Assembly (NCBI GenBank): GCA_902728285.1
Contig: CACVBU010000052.1
Span: 124,001 to 188,000, forward strand
Length of the DNA: 64,000 nucleotides
Direction of reading: 5' to 3'
From: Clytia hemisphaerica
Taxonomy: Eukaryota; Cnidaria; Hydrozoa; Leptothecata; Clytiidae
Shown here: positions 42,574 through 52,789 of the stretch, piece after piece
Numbering within the stretch: position 1 is the stretch's first letter
Layout of the letters: each line of letters begins with the position of its first letter
Notes under the pieces: generated by a model
What the model was told of the DNA's origin: nothing
Database searches by the model: none
Seen by the model: only the letters and a program-made list of their open reading frames with translations
Translations under genes and position numbers: made by a program

Positions 42574-42756
42574 GAAATCTTTTTCGTTTTTTTTACTATT
42601 TACACCTCGATTTACACGTTTTCTGTTTTCTATACAAATAAAATATCTCTTTTCAACCTAAACATAAAATAAAAGTTTTTCGTGAACGCAAGGAACGGAA
42701 TCGTTTTTATTTTCAACGGCGATGGTTTTTATATTTAAACGCATGGTCCGCAGCAG

Positions 42757-43282
42757 GTTTATTTGGCTTTAAACCCAAGCCTGCACAGTTAGCATGTGCC
42801 CAGTAATTGCATACCCTTGCATCGCAACCAATCCACACAGTTTTTTTTAATACCATTCAATTTTCTAAATTGTGTGTCTTCCTCTGATTTCCATATAATG
42901 TTGCATTTTGTGTTTGCACAAGTTGAAACTTTTGATTTAGTTAATACCCTTGGAGCAGGTTTCAAACACGCTGGAGTCTTGATGGTTGCAGGTTTTTTGG
43001 CCGCTTTGACTGGTGCTTTCCTTTTTGCCTTTGCCTTTTCTTTTGGAGACTTCTCTTTCGCAGGGCTTTTTTCCCTGGAAGATTGTGAACACGCTGGGGT
43101 CTTGGTGAGATTGGTCTTGGTGCTGGCGCGATCTTTTTGGGTGTATTCCTGTGTTGTACGGGTTTAGAAAGATACGACCGACCCCTCTGAATTCCCACAT
43201 CTCGCCATTTCTTTTGCTCAACTTCTTTTTTAGGATAGTGGTACACTTTACCATTTTCAGCTGTGATGCTTATTCTCACCAC
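42757..43282 (-). pseudogene. Lys/Ala/Pro-rich protein with C-terminal PHD-like Cys cluster, frameshifted
   Basis: On the minus strand a frame from 43282 (NGKVYHYPKKEVEQKKWRDV) is basic. From about 43120 a second frame without an ATG is better conserved: KSPAKEKSPKEKAKAKRKAP, VSTCANTKCNIIWKSEEDTQ, then after another shift WIGCDARVCNYWAHANCAGL to a stop near 42757. Cys-x4-Cys, then W-I-x-C-D, then CNYWAHANC resembles the end of PHD-type or transposase C-terminal zinc modules. At least two frameshifts. Function unknown; a pogo/Tigger-type or other transposon protein tail is possible. Confidence 0.5.
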
Positions 43283-43800
43283 AGCATTACAGGTGCTTTC
43301 GACTTCTTCAGCCTAAATTATATTTTAACATGAATTTATTTTAGCTGAGGCAAAAATTGATACCGAGTACGACGAAGGGAGAAAACTATGATACTACCCC
43401 CCCCCTAATAGGGGCTAATAGGGTATTAATAAAACTGTGAAAAATGGTATAAAGCAAAAACGTATCGATGTATACACCGAACTGATCGAGTGTGTTGATG
43501 AGTACCGAATCTTTGGCAGTTGCAACATCAAATGATGGTGAAGAATTGCTTACTGGTGAAGAAGTATGAATAACTTCAATAGAAAAGATTGCCTACCTTT
43601 TTTAAGATCGTCTTTTTTTACTCTTACAAAAAGTCACTTGTCTATCTCTCTTGTCTGGTATAAGAAAAGTTGACATCTTCCCCTTATGATGGGGCTTCTT
43701 TTCTGAATAGAAAAAAATAAGGTCGGAAATTATTTTATCAATTGTGATGTTGCCTTTTGTTTAAACGAAGATGTCAGCATAAGAACAAAATATTTATACA
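43283..43800. other. Gene-free interval with a C-tract
   Basis: ACCCCCCCCCTAATAGGGGC at about 43396 recalls the G-tract MITE ends seen elsewhere, but no paired end was found. No coding region recognised. Confidence 0.4.
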
Positions 43801-43802
43801 GG

Positions 43803-43811
43803 ACCTTTATT
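43803..43811 (-). terminator. Poly(A) signal of the spliced minus-strand gene
   Basis: AATAAA on the minus strand (TCAATAAAGG context) lies about 20-25 nt after the stop codon of the terminal exon at 43830. Confidence 0.6.
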
Positions 43812-43829
43812 GATTTAAATTTAATAATT

Positions 43830-44245
43830 CTAGAAACTGCTCATCAGTAGATTACCTTTAAATTCTTCCCGGATCTCAATTTCATCTTCTGTTTCAAAGC
43901 CATCATCATTGCCACCAACTTCATCAAAGATTATTTTTTCTTCTCGATCCACAGGAGTACATTCACTGTCAGGAACAACCTGGTGCATAGAAGCAGGATC
44001 CAAGTCAGGAGCATCGTCAGGAACAACATTTATCTGGGCATCAGAAGCCAACACGGGATCCTTAACTTCACTTTCATCCATAAAGAATAGGGCCCCTTTT
44101 TCAATTTGAAAACCATGTTCGATTAACTTTTGGCGTACTTTCTCGATGGTTTCGTCATCAGCCATTTCGGTGCTGTTGTTGTTGTTGCTGTTATTTTGTT
44201 CCATGTTTTTTAGCATTTTGGTTAGTATTATTTTTACTTGATTTC
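43830..44245 (-). CDS. Terminal exon of minus-strand gene, acidic protein
   Basis: Starts after a strong acceptor and ends at a stop followed by AATAAA. About 138 codons. An Asn-rich stretch (MEQNNSNNNNSTEM) is followed by a helical segment (DETIEKVRQKLIEHGFQIEK) and a long acidic part (VPDDAPDLDPASMHQVVPDS; IIFDEVGGNDDGFETEDEIE). No family recognised. An internal Met at about 44217 could also start a separate small protein. Confidence 0.5.
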
Positions 44246-44732
44246 CTGAAATGAAAAAACAAGTGATACGTGTCCTGAATTCATTTCCCATTTAAATATG
44301 ATTTATAGAATTATCATTAAAAGTAAAGTTAAGTACGTCAATGACCTCTTGCACAAAAACGGCATGGTGAAATTCGAAATCGTGCGGTCAATCGGTAGTA
44401 AATTTTGAGAGTATCAATATTGAAATCGTAAGAACTAGCACTTTTGCCGACAGAATTACCCAGAAACTTTTTAAAAAATTATGTTACCCGAAATGGTAAC
44501 AGTTACTCGATCCGGAAACTTTTTTTTACCCGTTCGAGTAACGTTACTCGATCGGGAAACTGTTGCCGTTTCGGGAATATTCCCGTACTGCTAGTATCGA
44601 CGGGCAAAAGGTCTTTTCAGTAAAAAAGTCTCTTAAAAGTGACGGTCTACGTCTTGGGCTACTGGTCTTCAAATGGTCCTCTTTGAAAAGGAAAAAAAAA
44701 AAAAAAAAAAAAAAGTAAGTCAAAATACATAC

Positions 44733-44869
44733 AACTGTATGTTCGTTTGACATTGTTTGTTTAAGTTTAGTTTCATGATAGATCATGATAGATTCTCGCA
44801 AAGCAGGGTTTAGTTGTAGTTTCGAAAGATAAGCATTGACATCTAGGAACACCGTAAAGGTGAATCGAG
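44733..44869 (-). CDS. Candidate internal exon of minus-strand gene
   Basis: 137 nt between an excellent acceptor (polypyrimidine then CAG) and a GTATGT donor. The open frame reads RFTFTVFLDVNAYLSKLQLN, PALRESIMIYHETKLKQTM. Helical; family unknown. Its phase does not match the donor proposed at 45065, so a splice site or a base is misjudged. Confidence 0.4.
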
Positions 44870-45065
44870 CTGAAAAAAAAATCAAACCCAATTTTTGAGT
44901 AGCATAAATTTCTATGAAAAGTATCAAATTTTTAATTAAATCTCAAAAAGAAGAAATTCTTTAATGAATAAAGATTGACAAATAAAGAATAGACTTATCC
45001 CTTTCAAAAATTCAATGCAACTTGACTCAGTGGTATCAATCAACAACTCGAAAAGTATTCCAAAC

Positions 45066-45413
45066 CTTTTTTTTGCAGTTGATAAATAGTTGCAGTTGAT
45101 GATTGAGTTCCACCATGGTCGCTACAATCTTGTCAATCACTTTAGAAATTGACGTTTTTGGTTCAGACACTGAAGGTGGGATTTCGTCTGACGTATCGTT
45201 AACATGGACCAGTCCATCAGTCGATATATTTCTGCTGGCGTTTGTAAAAGATCTCGTAATGTTTCCATCCCCACAGTAGAGACGGCAAGGTTTCATCATA
45301 TTGTTTTGACATAACTCTAAAGCATCTTCTTCCTTCATCAAAGGGTTGGCTGTCTTAAAGCAATGAAGCATACTTTCGAAGGTCAGGTCTTTGATGCACT
45401 TTTGATTATGGTC
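45066..45413 (-). CDS. Candidate internal exon of minus-strand gene
   Basis: 348 nt after acceptor TTTGATCAG, ending before GTTTGG. It reads DHNQKCIKDLTFESMLHCFK, KEEDALELCQNNMMKPCRLY, then a Ser/Thr-rich part and KVIDKIVATMVELNHQLQLF. It joins in frame with a preceding short segment ending RKFQVE (donor GTAATG at 45493). No known family. Confidence 0.45.
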
Positions 45414-45533
45414 CTGATCAAATAGAATTATAAAATAAATAAAATGTGCGCTACAAAAGATTTTGGACTTAAGCCATAAGAAACTAGTCATTACTTCTAC
45501 TTGAAACTTCCTCAATTTTTTCGGCTAAAAGTA

Positions 45534-46160
45534 CCGGGTGACCCACGGAAAAGTTCGGACGTTTCTCGGCGTCTTGAGGCCGAACAAATGTCCCAAAGTG
45601 CTTGGAGTTTTATTATTTAGAAAGTAGATATCCTAACTTAAAATCCGAGCCATTACTTTTTAAATTTGACGCACAAGTTCCCTAGTTATGAGCTTTTAAA
45701 CTCAAAATTCACTTTTCAGAAAGTGTAAAAAACAGGTAAAAAAGGGGTATCAAATTAGGTATTTTTAGACGTTTTTGATATACAGTTTTTGAGAAAATTC
45801 CTTGAAAGTGCCAATTTTGATAAAAACTAGTCTTGGTTTAAACAAAAACTACTTTAAAAGGTGTTTTTAATAATTATTAATGTCATAAAACTCGTTAAAT
45901 AAGTCAATTTATAAGAGATTTTCTAATTGATTGCATTAATTTAATACCTCTTTTTTACGTGTTTTTTACACTTTCCGAAAAGTGAATTTTGAGTTTAAAA
46001 GGTCATAAGTAGAGAACTAGTTAGTTAAATTTAAAAAGTGATAGCTCAAATTTTAAGTTAGGATATCTACTTTTTAAATACCAAAATTCCGAGCACTTTG
46101 GAACATTTGTTCGGCCTCAAGACGCCGAGAAAGGTCCGAACTTTTTCGTGGGTCACCCGG
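45534..46160. mobile_element. 627-bp MITE with TA target duplication
   Basis: Ends CCGGGTGACCCACG at both sides in inverted orientation, flanked by TA on each side (45532-45533 and 46161-46162), as in Tc1/mariner-type MITEs. Inverted arms of about 200 bp share TTGTTCGGCCTCAAGACGCC and CCTAACTTAAAATTTGAGC-like blocks. No gene inside. Confidence 0.9.
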
Positions 46161-46258
46161 TACGTAACATTTTTAAGGATCTTATTGAGCACTACAAAAG
46201 AGAAAAATTGTTAAAACCTAAACAAAAGCGAAACGAAATAAAGATTTTAAATCTTTAC

Positions 46259-46643
46259 GATCTGTTTCAAGTGAACAGATAGGGTCATCTCTTCAGCACT
46301 TTTCTTCTCAGTGTCTTTAGGTTTACTGCTTGATCTCAAAGGTTTGATCTCAAAGTTAATTTTGGTGGTGTTATGGAATTGCTGCTTAATTTTGGTCAGA
46401 TTAAGTTTACTTCCATGGAAGATGAAATATGAGATAGATGCTCGGAAATTAGGTTTTTTTGACTGGCTGTTCTTAGACTGGTTTCTTTGCATTTGACTCC
46501 GTCTCGGAAACACAAGAAATGAAAAATTTAATTTCCATATTTGCCAATGCATTGTCCAACCTATGCTTTATGTCTGTAACCAGAAGCCCGTTATTATCTG
46601 TCAGCATCACAGGACATGCAGTAACAGTATCCGTCTTTTTTAT
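46259..46643 (-). CDS. Candidate exon of minus-strand gene
   Basis: Flanked by acceptor CTCTCCATTTTAG and donor GTAAAG. Two frames are partly plausible. One opens directly after the acceptor (TVTACPVMLTDNNGLLVTDI; RLDNALANMEIKFFISCVSE) and stops at about 46475. The other is open to the donor (HWQIWKLNFSFLVFPRRSQM; KDTEKKSAEEMTLSVHLKQI). A frameshift probably separates them. Family unknown. Confidence 0.4.
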
Positions 46644-46850
46644 CTAAAATGGAGAGAGGATGTTTTAGGATATAGTTTTGAATACCATGGATAAAATCAG
46701 GAATTTATGAAACGAAAAATAATAAAATAAAACTATACTCATAAATTAATTGCTACTCACCAATGGAAGGATATTACATTCTGAAAGGGGCGATTGTCTG
46801 GTCGTTCAGTTGTCGAGCTGGATTTGCCATTATTTTGTCAGTAGAAAAAA

Positions 46851-47403
46851 TATAACCGTGTTCTACAGTTTTTGTTTTTGATTTTTTTTTGCCGTAAAAA
46901 CAAGTTAAAGTGAAAAAGGTGGAGCAGGGAGCGCGCGTTTTGTTTTGGTCGATTAGAGTGTAGCTTAAGCTTAAGCTAGACTCTCTCCCTACCTTTGGAG
47001 AAGGCTCACTTTTCCTCCACTATAACTTGTTGCTGAAACGGATTTTTTTTTAGTAAACTTCAGCTTCCTTTAGTCGAAATGAGGTGTGATCCGGTGGCAC
47101 AGAGCTCCGAACCAACCAGACCAAGCTTAAAATGCTTAACATGATTTATTTGTATAAAAAAATATATAAATCTATTATCCGGATGGTCAGTTTTGGAGTT
47201 GTGCAAAAATAGAATAGATCGACACATGCCCGACGACTCTGGCTCTATCGCCAACGTTTGTCCGGTTGTTTTTCGTATTTCCGCATGTTGAGTCCGTTTA
47301 ATCCGTTTCGGAAGGTTCTTTGTCTATGCTGTTGAGCGCACAGTTGCTTTGATGACGTAGTCATACATTTTTTCCCGTCTTAACGCCCCACAACTTGAAG
47401 AAC
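46851..47403. other. Gene-free interval
   Basis: No gene recognised. Contains the palindrome TAGCTTAAGCTTAAGCTA near 46960 and is otherwise single-copy-looking. It may contain the promoter of the minus-strand gene. Confidence 0.4.
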
Positions 47404-48663
47404 CCTAGACGATGCTATTGTCCGTTTAAAGGTCAGTAAACGCGAGAAAGAGTTAGGGCGTCAGGGCGGTTTAAGGGAAAAAAGTGGCGGTAGAGTTTTG
47501 GAACAAAACGGACGATACCAATTTGGCGTACCTCAATATAAAAATCCTTGCCTGACCGACCTCTGAGACAGGTCGGCGGGTTTTCGAGATTTTACGTTTG
47601 CGTTTTTTGTTCGAACTGAGTGCAAACAGCTAAACGTTTGAGCAAGATGGCTGATGAAATTTCACTCAGATTGTTTTTATGAGATTTATTTTCATGGTGG
47701 AGAACAATTATTTCTACTTTTATTAGTCTTTTTTATGCATGAATTTTTGTGTACAGGATATAAGTCTTTAGTGTGTCAGTAGGGATTCGATTCCTCAAGA
47801 TTTGCTTATGGAAAAATCTTTTTGAATATGTACAACAACCTGACTGACTTTCCCCTGAAGATTCCATTTTAATCAGGCAAGGTATGTTTTCCATTCTTCC
47901 CATTCCTTGAAATTTTCAGCTTGTGCTTTTATGTGGTTTATGAGCATGAGCAAGTAATTTTCACATATTCTCACTCTATTCTCAACTACTTTATACCTCA
48001 AACTACTTATTGATTTTTGATTGAAAATACTTTCCTTCGTGTACTATTTTTTCATGTTTGCTTCTAATCTATTCTATGTCCCTAAGTTTCTAGGAATAGA
48101 ACCTTTTATTCTTCTTATTTATTGGGTGTTCAGATTGCCACTTCACTGGACATATGTTCACAGGGAAATGTGTAAAATGATACTAAATGTACAGCAAGTG
48201 TGGTGTCTTTGAGTTAAATTAGTTAAAAAGAAAAATGAAGGTTGGAAGTAAAAAATATTAACAACAAACCTGTTAGTCTTTGTGGTGATTATTTCTGAAG
48301 TCAAAGTATGTTAAACATATGAAGCATGGCTCTTAAAATTTAAATACTTGTTGCAAATAAATTGCAAACTAACATTCTAAATTTGAGCTACAAAATAAAC
48401 CCATAAAGAAAAGAATTTCACTTCAAGAAAAGTAAAAGTTGATGCTGTGCGTTTTCGAATGTTTTTAAAATGGCCGAACCGAATCGTCAATAATACGCAA
48501 AGGCAAATCCACGGCTTTTTTTCAGTTTTTTGCTTTTGCGCCAAATTGGTATCGTCTACACTGTAAACATCTACGCCACTGGTTACTCAACCCGAATTTA
48601 TCACGCCTCTCCTAAACTATTCCCTTTTTTAGTGATCTTGTGTAGACGATAGGATCGTCTAGG
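47404..48663. mobile_element. 1.26-kb TIR element with 5-bp target duplication
   Basis: Flanked by AGAAC on both sides (47399-47403 and 48664-48668). Left end CCTAGACGATGCTATTGTCC and right end (reverse complement) CCTAGACGATCCTATCGTCT begin imperfect inverted repeats of about 125 bp, which end with a shared GACGATACCAATTTGGCG. No transposase inside; the 63-codon frame at 48021 lacks family features. Superfamily not determined. Confidence 0.8.
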
Positions 48664-48668
48664 AGAAC

Positions 48669-49165
48669 CCATGAAGTATTTTACACGGCCGCCGGGTTGG
48701 GGCGGGCTGACAATGTACTTCAACTTGATCCGACGCGAAGCCAAGGTGTCGATCACATTCTAGTCTAGATTTGCGAAACTTGGTGGTGCGAACAGAAATC
48801 GGTCACGATCCACTTGTGGTTTACACCACGGAAGATTTTTTCAGAGAGCCGCAAAAATCATATAGTAGCAAACTTCGAAAAAAAGTAATAAGAGCCGCAA
48901 TGGAGACAAGAGCTTAGATGGTAGCAAAAGCCTTTTCCGGATCACACATGGGTCTTTACTTTTCGCGCAATTAAGGCTGTAAAGCCCGTATACCCCCAAA
49001 ACTAAAGGAAAAAATATGTACAGTGCGGTTTTTATTCAGTGATTTTTACTATATACAGGTTTGCCTAACACTAAATCTTTAAAGTCGACATGTCCGGCCC
49101 TCCGACTATTTGTAAAACAAAAAAGTATAAAGCAAAAATAAAAATTATTTCAAAGATTTCTCCCA
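48669..49165. other. Gene-free interval
   Basis: No coding region or paired repeat recognised between the TIR element and the LINE 3' part. Confidence 0.4.
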
Positions 49166-49169
49166 AGGC

Positions 49170-50060
49170 TTAGAAAGTGAACCCTGTGCTTAGGCCAAAA
49201 AGGTCACACGCATATTTGGATTTTTGTTCAGAAAGCAAAACAGACCTCCGCACAATTCTACAGATCTTAGAGAACAAAAAGAGGCAGGAGTCTTGTTTAT
49301 TTTCGTATAACAATTTACAGCGTGATGACCACATTTGATGCATTGTTTCAACAGCAAAGCAAGAGGTTTGAGGGTTTCCCAAGGATTAGTTGCACAAAGG
49401 ATACATTGGGTTCCAGGGGTTTAAGAAGATACAAAATGTCGTCCCGAAGTTCTTGAAAAGAAGAACACAAGAAGATATGTATCGAAGTCTCCTCTACCCT
49501 ACACTTGGCACAGGTGTTTTTTATCTTAGTATACCTGAACCATCTCGCCATGTTTGACTTACAAAGAATGGCGTCATGTCCTAGCAAATACCTGACGTTC
49601 GCGTGCTTGGATGGAGTAGCAAGAGAAAAGGTATTTTCGGAAATGTGCTCCCAGGAAATTTCAAAATCCGCCAAGTCCACCAGAGATCTGATGTAATTCC
49701 TAGCTCGGATGGTCCTCTCTAAGGTCTTCCAGTCTTTTGTCACGAAAGTCCTGAGGATGCGGATGTTGCCTCGGAAGGAATTTGTGGCAAAATATTTTTG
49801 ATGTAAATTAAGAGATTTTTGTGATGTTTGGTTTTTTTTCCAAGAAAAAGCAAACCTATTTTTGGTTTTTGATTGGAATAGAGCTTTGTCCATTCATTTT
49901 TCAACCTGTAAATGGTGGAGAAATATGTCCAAAGGGGTGCCCCATCTCTCCCTATTTTCAGGAAGTCTTGAAGTTGGAGAGAGACGCTTTGTTCGTGAAT
50001 TGGTAAAAGATTTCTCGGGCTATTAGTTCTTGATTCCCAGGTTTCCAAACGAATGGGCAA
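49170..50060 (-). pseudogene. LINE ORF2 C-terminal region
   Basis: Frames 50060-49740 and 49893-49348 together read the thumb and C-terminus of a Tx1-like ORF2. The late cluster CAKCRVEETSIHIFLCSSF is a Cys-x2-Cys...His-x4-Cys zinc knuckle typical of Tx1/L1 ORF2 ends. A frame change lies near 49820-49860. Confidence 0.7.
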
Positions 50061-50179
50061 ATGATGCTCATAAGAATTTTGATGTTTTTGTCACTCGGCA
50101 TGAAAACTCTTTCAACATGCCAAGCTTTTGATAAAATTAAAGTGTTTATTATGGTTATTTTTCCTCGGAGGGAGAGATC

Positions 50180-50860
50180 TCTGGTGGCTAAGGAACCAAC
50201 TCTCTCTCTCTAACTTTCCAAATGATCTCCCGCCAGTTTATATCGGCGGATTCTTCGAGAGAGGGAGTGAAATAGACACCAAGAATCTTGGTGTCTGTCT
50301 GGTTCCATTTTATTGGAATATTGGGTAAATCTTTTTTATCAAAGGGATGGTTGACATAGATTCCGCGCGTTTTGGATGGACATAGACGCGCGCCTGTGCC
50401 AGACATTTTTTTAATAGGTCAAAAAGTGAGTAAACAGAGTCAGTATCCGTGACGATAGGATTAGTATCATCAACATACTGAATCCGCTTAATCACCTTTT
50501 GACTCCCCCGGAACATTAGCTCCCCGGATTTCACCATCATTTTGAATAGCCAAACCATTGGTCTCAGCGACCAAGGCGTAGAGAAACATAGATAGGGGAC
50601 ATAGTCCTTGGCGAACTCCCCTTTTTATTGGTATTTTTTTAGTTAGTTGGCCATTGACATTCACAATAGAAACTGGGTGAGTGTACATGGGTCTCACTGC
50701 GTCAATGAACAGGGGTGGTAAACCCAATGCTGCCATGACGTCAAACATAAAACCCCAGTCCGCTCTGTCAAAGGCCTTTTCTTGGTCTAGAGAGATTATG
50801 TATAAAGGAGTGTGTTTATGATTTGAAAAAGAAATTAATTCACGCACTAAAAGGGGGGCC
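50180..50860 (-). pseudogene. LINE reverse transcriptase
   Basis: Two overlapping frames give the RT palm: IISLDQEKAFDRADWGFMFD (motif A, Asp present), NVNGQLTKKIPIKRGVRQGL (RGVRQG motif B), LALVAE-like helix, then RIQYVDDTNPIVTDTDSVYS (the Y/F-x-D-D catalytic box as YVDD). The frame changes near 50500. The spacing and the SLDQEKAFDR motif are L1/Tx1-like. Confidence 0.85.
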
Positions 50861-50884
50861 TAAAAGTGTGTGGTCCTGGATATG

Positions 50885-51015
50885 GCGACCAGGCACAGCA
50901 CACACTTGCTCCGGAGACACGAGAACCTTCAAAAGTACACACCTTCCCTCTGTGTCCTTCTCTTCGGAGATGATATGAGGGGTTAATTTTGGATTTACTA
51001 AGATGGCACATCCTC
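50885..51015 (-). pseudogene. LINE endonuclease middle fragment
   Basis: The minus-strand frame reads RGCAILVNPKLTPHIISEEK, DTEGRCVLLKVLVSPEQ, matching the RG(V/A)AIL...DxxGR central strand region of APE-type LINE endonucleases. Only a fragment remains, directly followed by RT. Confidence 0.6.
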
Positions 51016-51072
51016 GTGAAGTAATAATAAAGCTTTACAGGTTTGCAGGCCACCGTGAAGACACATGGGCCT

Positions 51073-52135
51073 CTATAAACCGCTCGTACTTTTTACAATG
51101 ATCTTTTTGAAATATAGTTTTTTTCGCGGGCTCCCCCGGACTTTCCATTTTGTGTTGTCTTCTTTGATTTTAGCATTCATTTTTTCGGCTTCCTTACACC
51201 ATTCTTTAATTATCTGTCTTTCATTTTTGGTCAAATCCTCTGTCACTCGGTAAGGAAAGCCTTTTTCTTTTGTTATTGCTTGCAACACTGTGTTCTTGTC
51301 CTCTTCGTTCGTAAATGTGACTTTAATTGGTCGGTATCTCGCTTTATCTTCTCTTTCTTTCGTAAATTTCCCGATCCGCTGCGTCTCGGTAATCTTTATA
51401 TTCCTCAGATGGAGCCGCTGACCAATAATTTTTGTCATGGATAAATTCTTCGTCCTCGATTTTTGTTTCTTCTTCAGTTTCATCTGTCGATTCATCAATC
51501 CCATGAAAAATTAGGTTGCGTGCTGTAGATCGAATCAGCTGCTCCTCCTCCTGTTTTTCTTTTCGAATCGCATCTCCAATGTTTTTCTCGAGTGTTTTTG
51601 GATGTGATTTTAGCGTAGCTCATTGGTGGTCTTTTCTCTTCTTTTCTTTCTTTTCGATGATGCTTTCAATCTTCTTTTCAAGCGTGGTTATTCTGGTGTC
51701 GATAGTTTCTTCCATTTCGTTGACCATAACATTGACGTCTTGTGCTTTCAAATGGTTTATTTCTTCGTCTTGCCTTTTCATTATATTCTCACAAGCTTTG
51801 ATTTCGTTTTTGAATCCTTCAATTTTTGATGTTTTATTTGAATTATACCTTTCCATTACCTGTGGTGCGATTTTGGTACAGTTTTGACACTGGAAACTTC
51901 TTGATTTGTATGACAAGCATATCTGGATCTGGTAAAGTGGCAGTTCTGTACAAAGATAATGGACTAAACGGTGGCACTTCCTGCATTGTAGGGTATCTTT
52001 TAGTGCGTTTTCTTCATTTATGATGCACTTTGACGGGCTGCAAAAGTCGTTTATTGATGGTGATTTTTGATTATTTTCTTGAATTTTTTCCGCCATCTTT
52101 GTGCATTTTTCAGACGACAACCGTCCAGTTTTGTA
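51073..52135 (-). pseudogene. LINE ORF1-type protein: PHD finger, coiled coil, RRM-like domain
   Basis: The N-terminal half (about 52135-51620) holds CSPSKCIINEENALKDTLQC, RKCHRLVHYLC and FQCQNC: a Cys4-His-Cys3-like PHD finger, as found in ORF1 proteins of some LINEs. Then comes a coiled coil (KNEIKACENIMKRQDEEINH; ITTLEKKIESIIEKKEKKRK). The C-terminal half, in another frame (51504-51073), reads ITETQRIGKFTKEREDKARY, RPIKVTFTNEEDKNTVLQAI and YRVTEDLTKNERQIIKEWCK, the RRM/CTD-like domain of LINE ORF1 proteins. Role: nucleic-acid chaperone of the RNP. Frameshifted near 51600. Confidence 0.75.
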
Positions 52136-52381
52136 TTTGACGTCAACTGGAGTAGCGGTCCCATCAGCCCAAAAGATATGATCTTTGGGCCAATGGGTAC
52201 TCCAGTTATCAGAGGCCATGTGATGGGTTTCTTGGAAAAAAATGACATCGGCTTGAAGACTCAGAACGCTCACAAAAACTTGCATTCGTTTGTGGTCATC
52301 ACGCATGCCATTTGTGTTGTAAGTATATATTTTTATTTGTTTAAATTTTTTCTTGATATTTACAGCCATTTTAAGAATCAA
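52135..52381 (-). pseudogene. LINE endonuclease N-terminal fragment
   Basis: ATG at 52370 on the minus strand. IKIYTYNTNGMRDDHKRMQV, QADVIFFQETHHMASDN and WADGTATPVD are the N-terminal blocks of an APE-type endonuclease, with the catalytic Glu in QETH. The frame runs straight into the PHD-finger ORF1 sequence, which marks a junction near 52135. Confidence 0.75.
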
Positions 52382-52787
52382 AAAAATTTTTATGTTTTAA
52401 ATAAAAATCATAACATTCCTTGTGTAATTTCGTGTTTGGATCACTCAAATATTGGTTGTAACTTTTACACGTCAACCTAGATTTTTCCACTTTTTCAGAA
52501 TTTGGTAGTGTTCGGTGTTCTCCAAGCATTTGCTTGATCTCTTGTGGATCGATGAAATTTTTTGTATTTATTTCCGGATATAATGACCACAACAGAGTTA
52601 CAACATTAAACATGAAGTTCTGTGGTGAGCTGGATGCCATAAGGGCTACCACAGGACCAAAGCTGATCAGTCTATTTTTGTCCATGCTGGACGCGATATC
52701 AGCGTTTAAAGGATGCATCTTACTGTTGAGCCAAAGTTGTTCAAATGATTCTTTGTTGAGAGTGGTTGGCGTTGAGATCGATCTCAT
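52371..52787 (-). CDS. Uncharacterised ORF upstream of the LINE endonuclease
   Basis: ATG-initiated 138-codon frame. MRSISTPTTLNKESFEQLWL, KNRLISFGPVVALMASSSPQ, NVVTLLWSLYPEINTKNFID, then a Lys-rich tail. It ends where the endonuclease frame starts, so it is probably an ORF1-type product of the upstream LINE copy. No domain recognised. Confidence 0.4.
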   Translation of the reverse strand: MRSISTPTTLNKESFEQLWLNSKMHPLNADIASSMDKNRLISFGPVVALMASSSPQNFMFNVVTLLWSLYPEINTKNFIDPQEIKQMLGEHRTLPNSEKVEKSRLTCKSYNQYLSDPNTKLHKECYDFYLKHKNFFDS

Positions 52788-52789
52788 GT

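Larger units (their letters stand above)
43803..46850 (-). other. Probable spliced minus-strand gene of unknown product
   Basis: Splice signals on the minus strand support several exons. There is a first exon ending at 46761 (donor GTGAGT). Exon 46643-46259 has acceptor CTCTCCATTTTAG and donor GTAAAG. A short exon begins at 46191 (acceptor TTCTCTTTTGTAG), and a segment covers about 45523-45494 (donor GTAATG). Exon 45413-45066 follows acceptor TTTGATCAG. Exon 44869-44733 has acceptor TTTTTTTTCAG and donor GTATGT. The terminal exon is 44245-43830 (acceptor TTTTTTCATTTCAG) with AATAAA downstream. Phases do not all agree, so the model is incomplete or the gene is partly broken. It is the most host-gene-like unit in the window. 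A MITE (45534-46160) lies between the third and fourth exon candidates. Confidence 0.5.
49170..52381 (-). mobile_element. L1/Tx1-type LINE, scrambled and frameshifted
   Basis: On the minus strand the order is endonuclease N-terminus (52381-52135), ORF1-type PHD/coiled-coil/RRM-like protein (about 52135-51073), endonuclease middle part (about 51015-50885), reverse transcriptase (about 50860-50180), and C-terminal zinc region (about 50060-49170). The separation of endonuclease N-terminus from its middle part by an ORF1 is not a normal LINE order. It suggests one LINE inserted into, or recombined with, another. Many stops and frameshifts. No poly(A) tail delimited. Confidence 0.75.
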
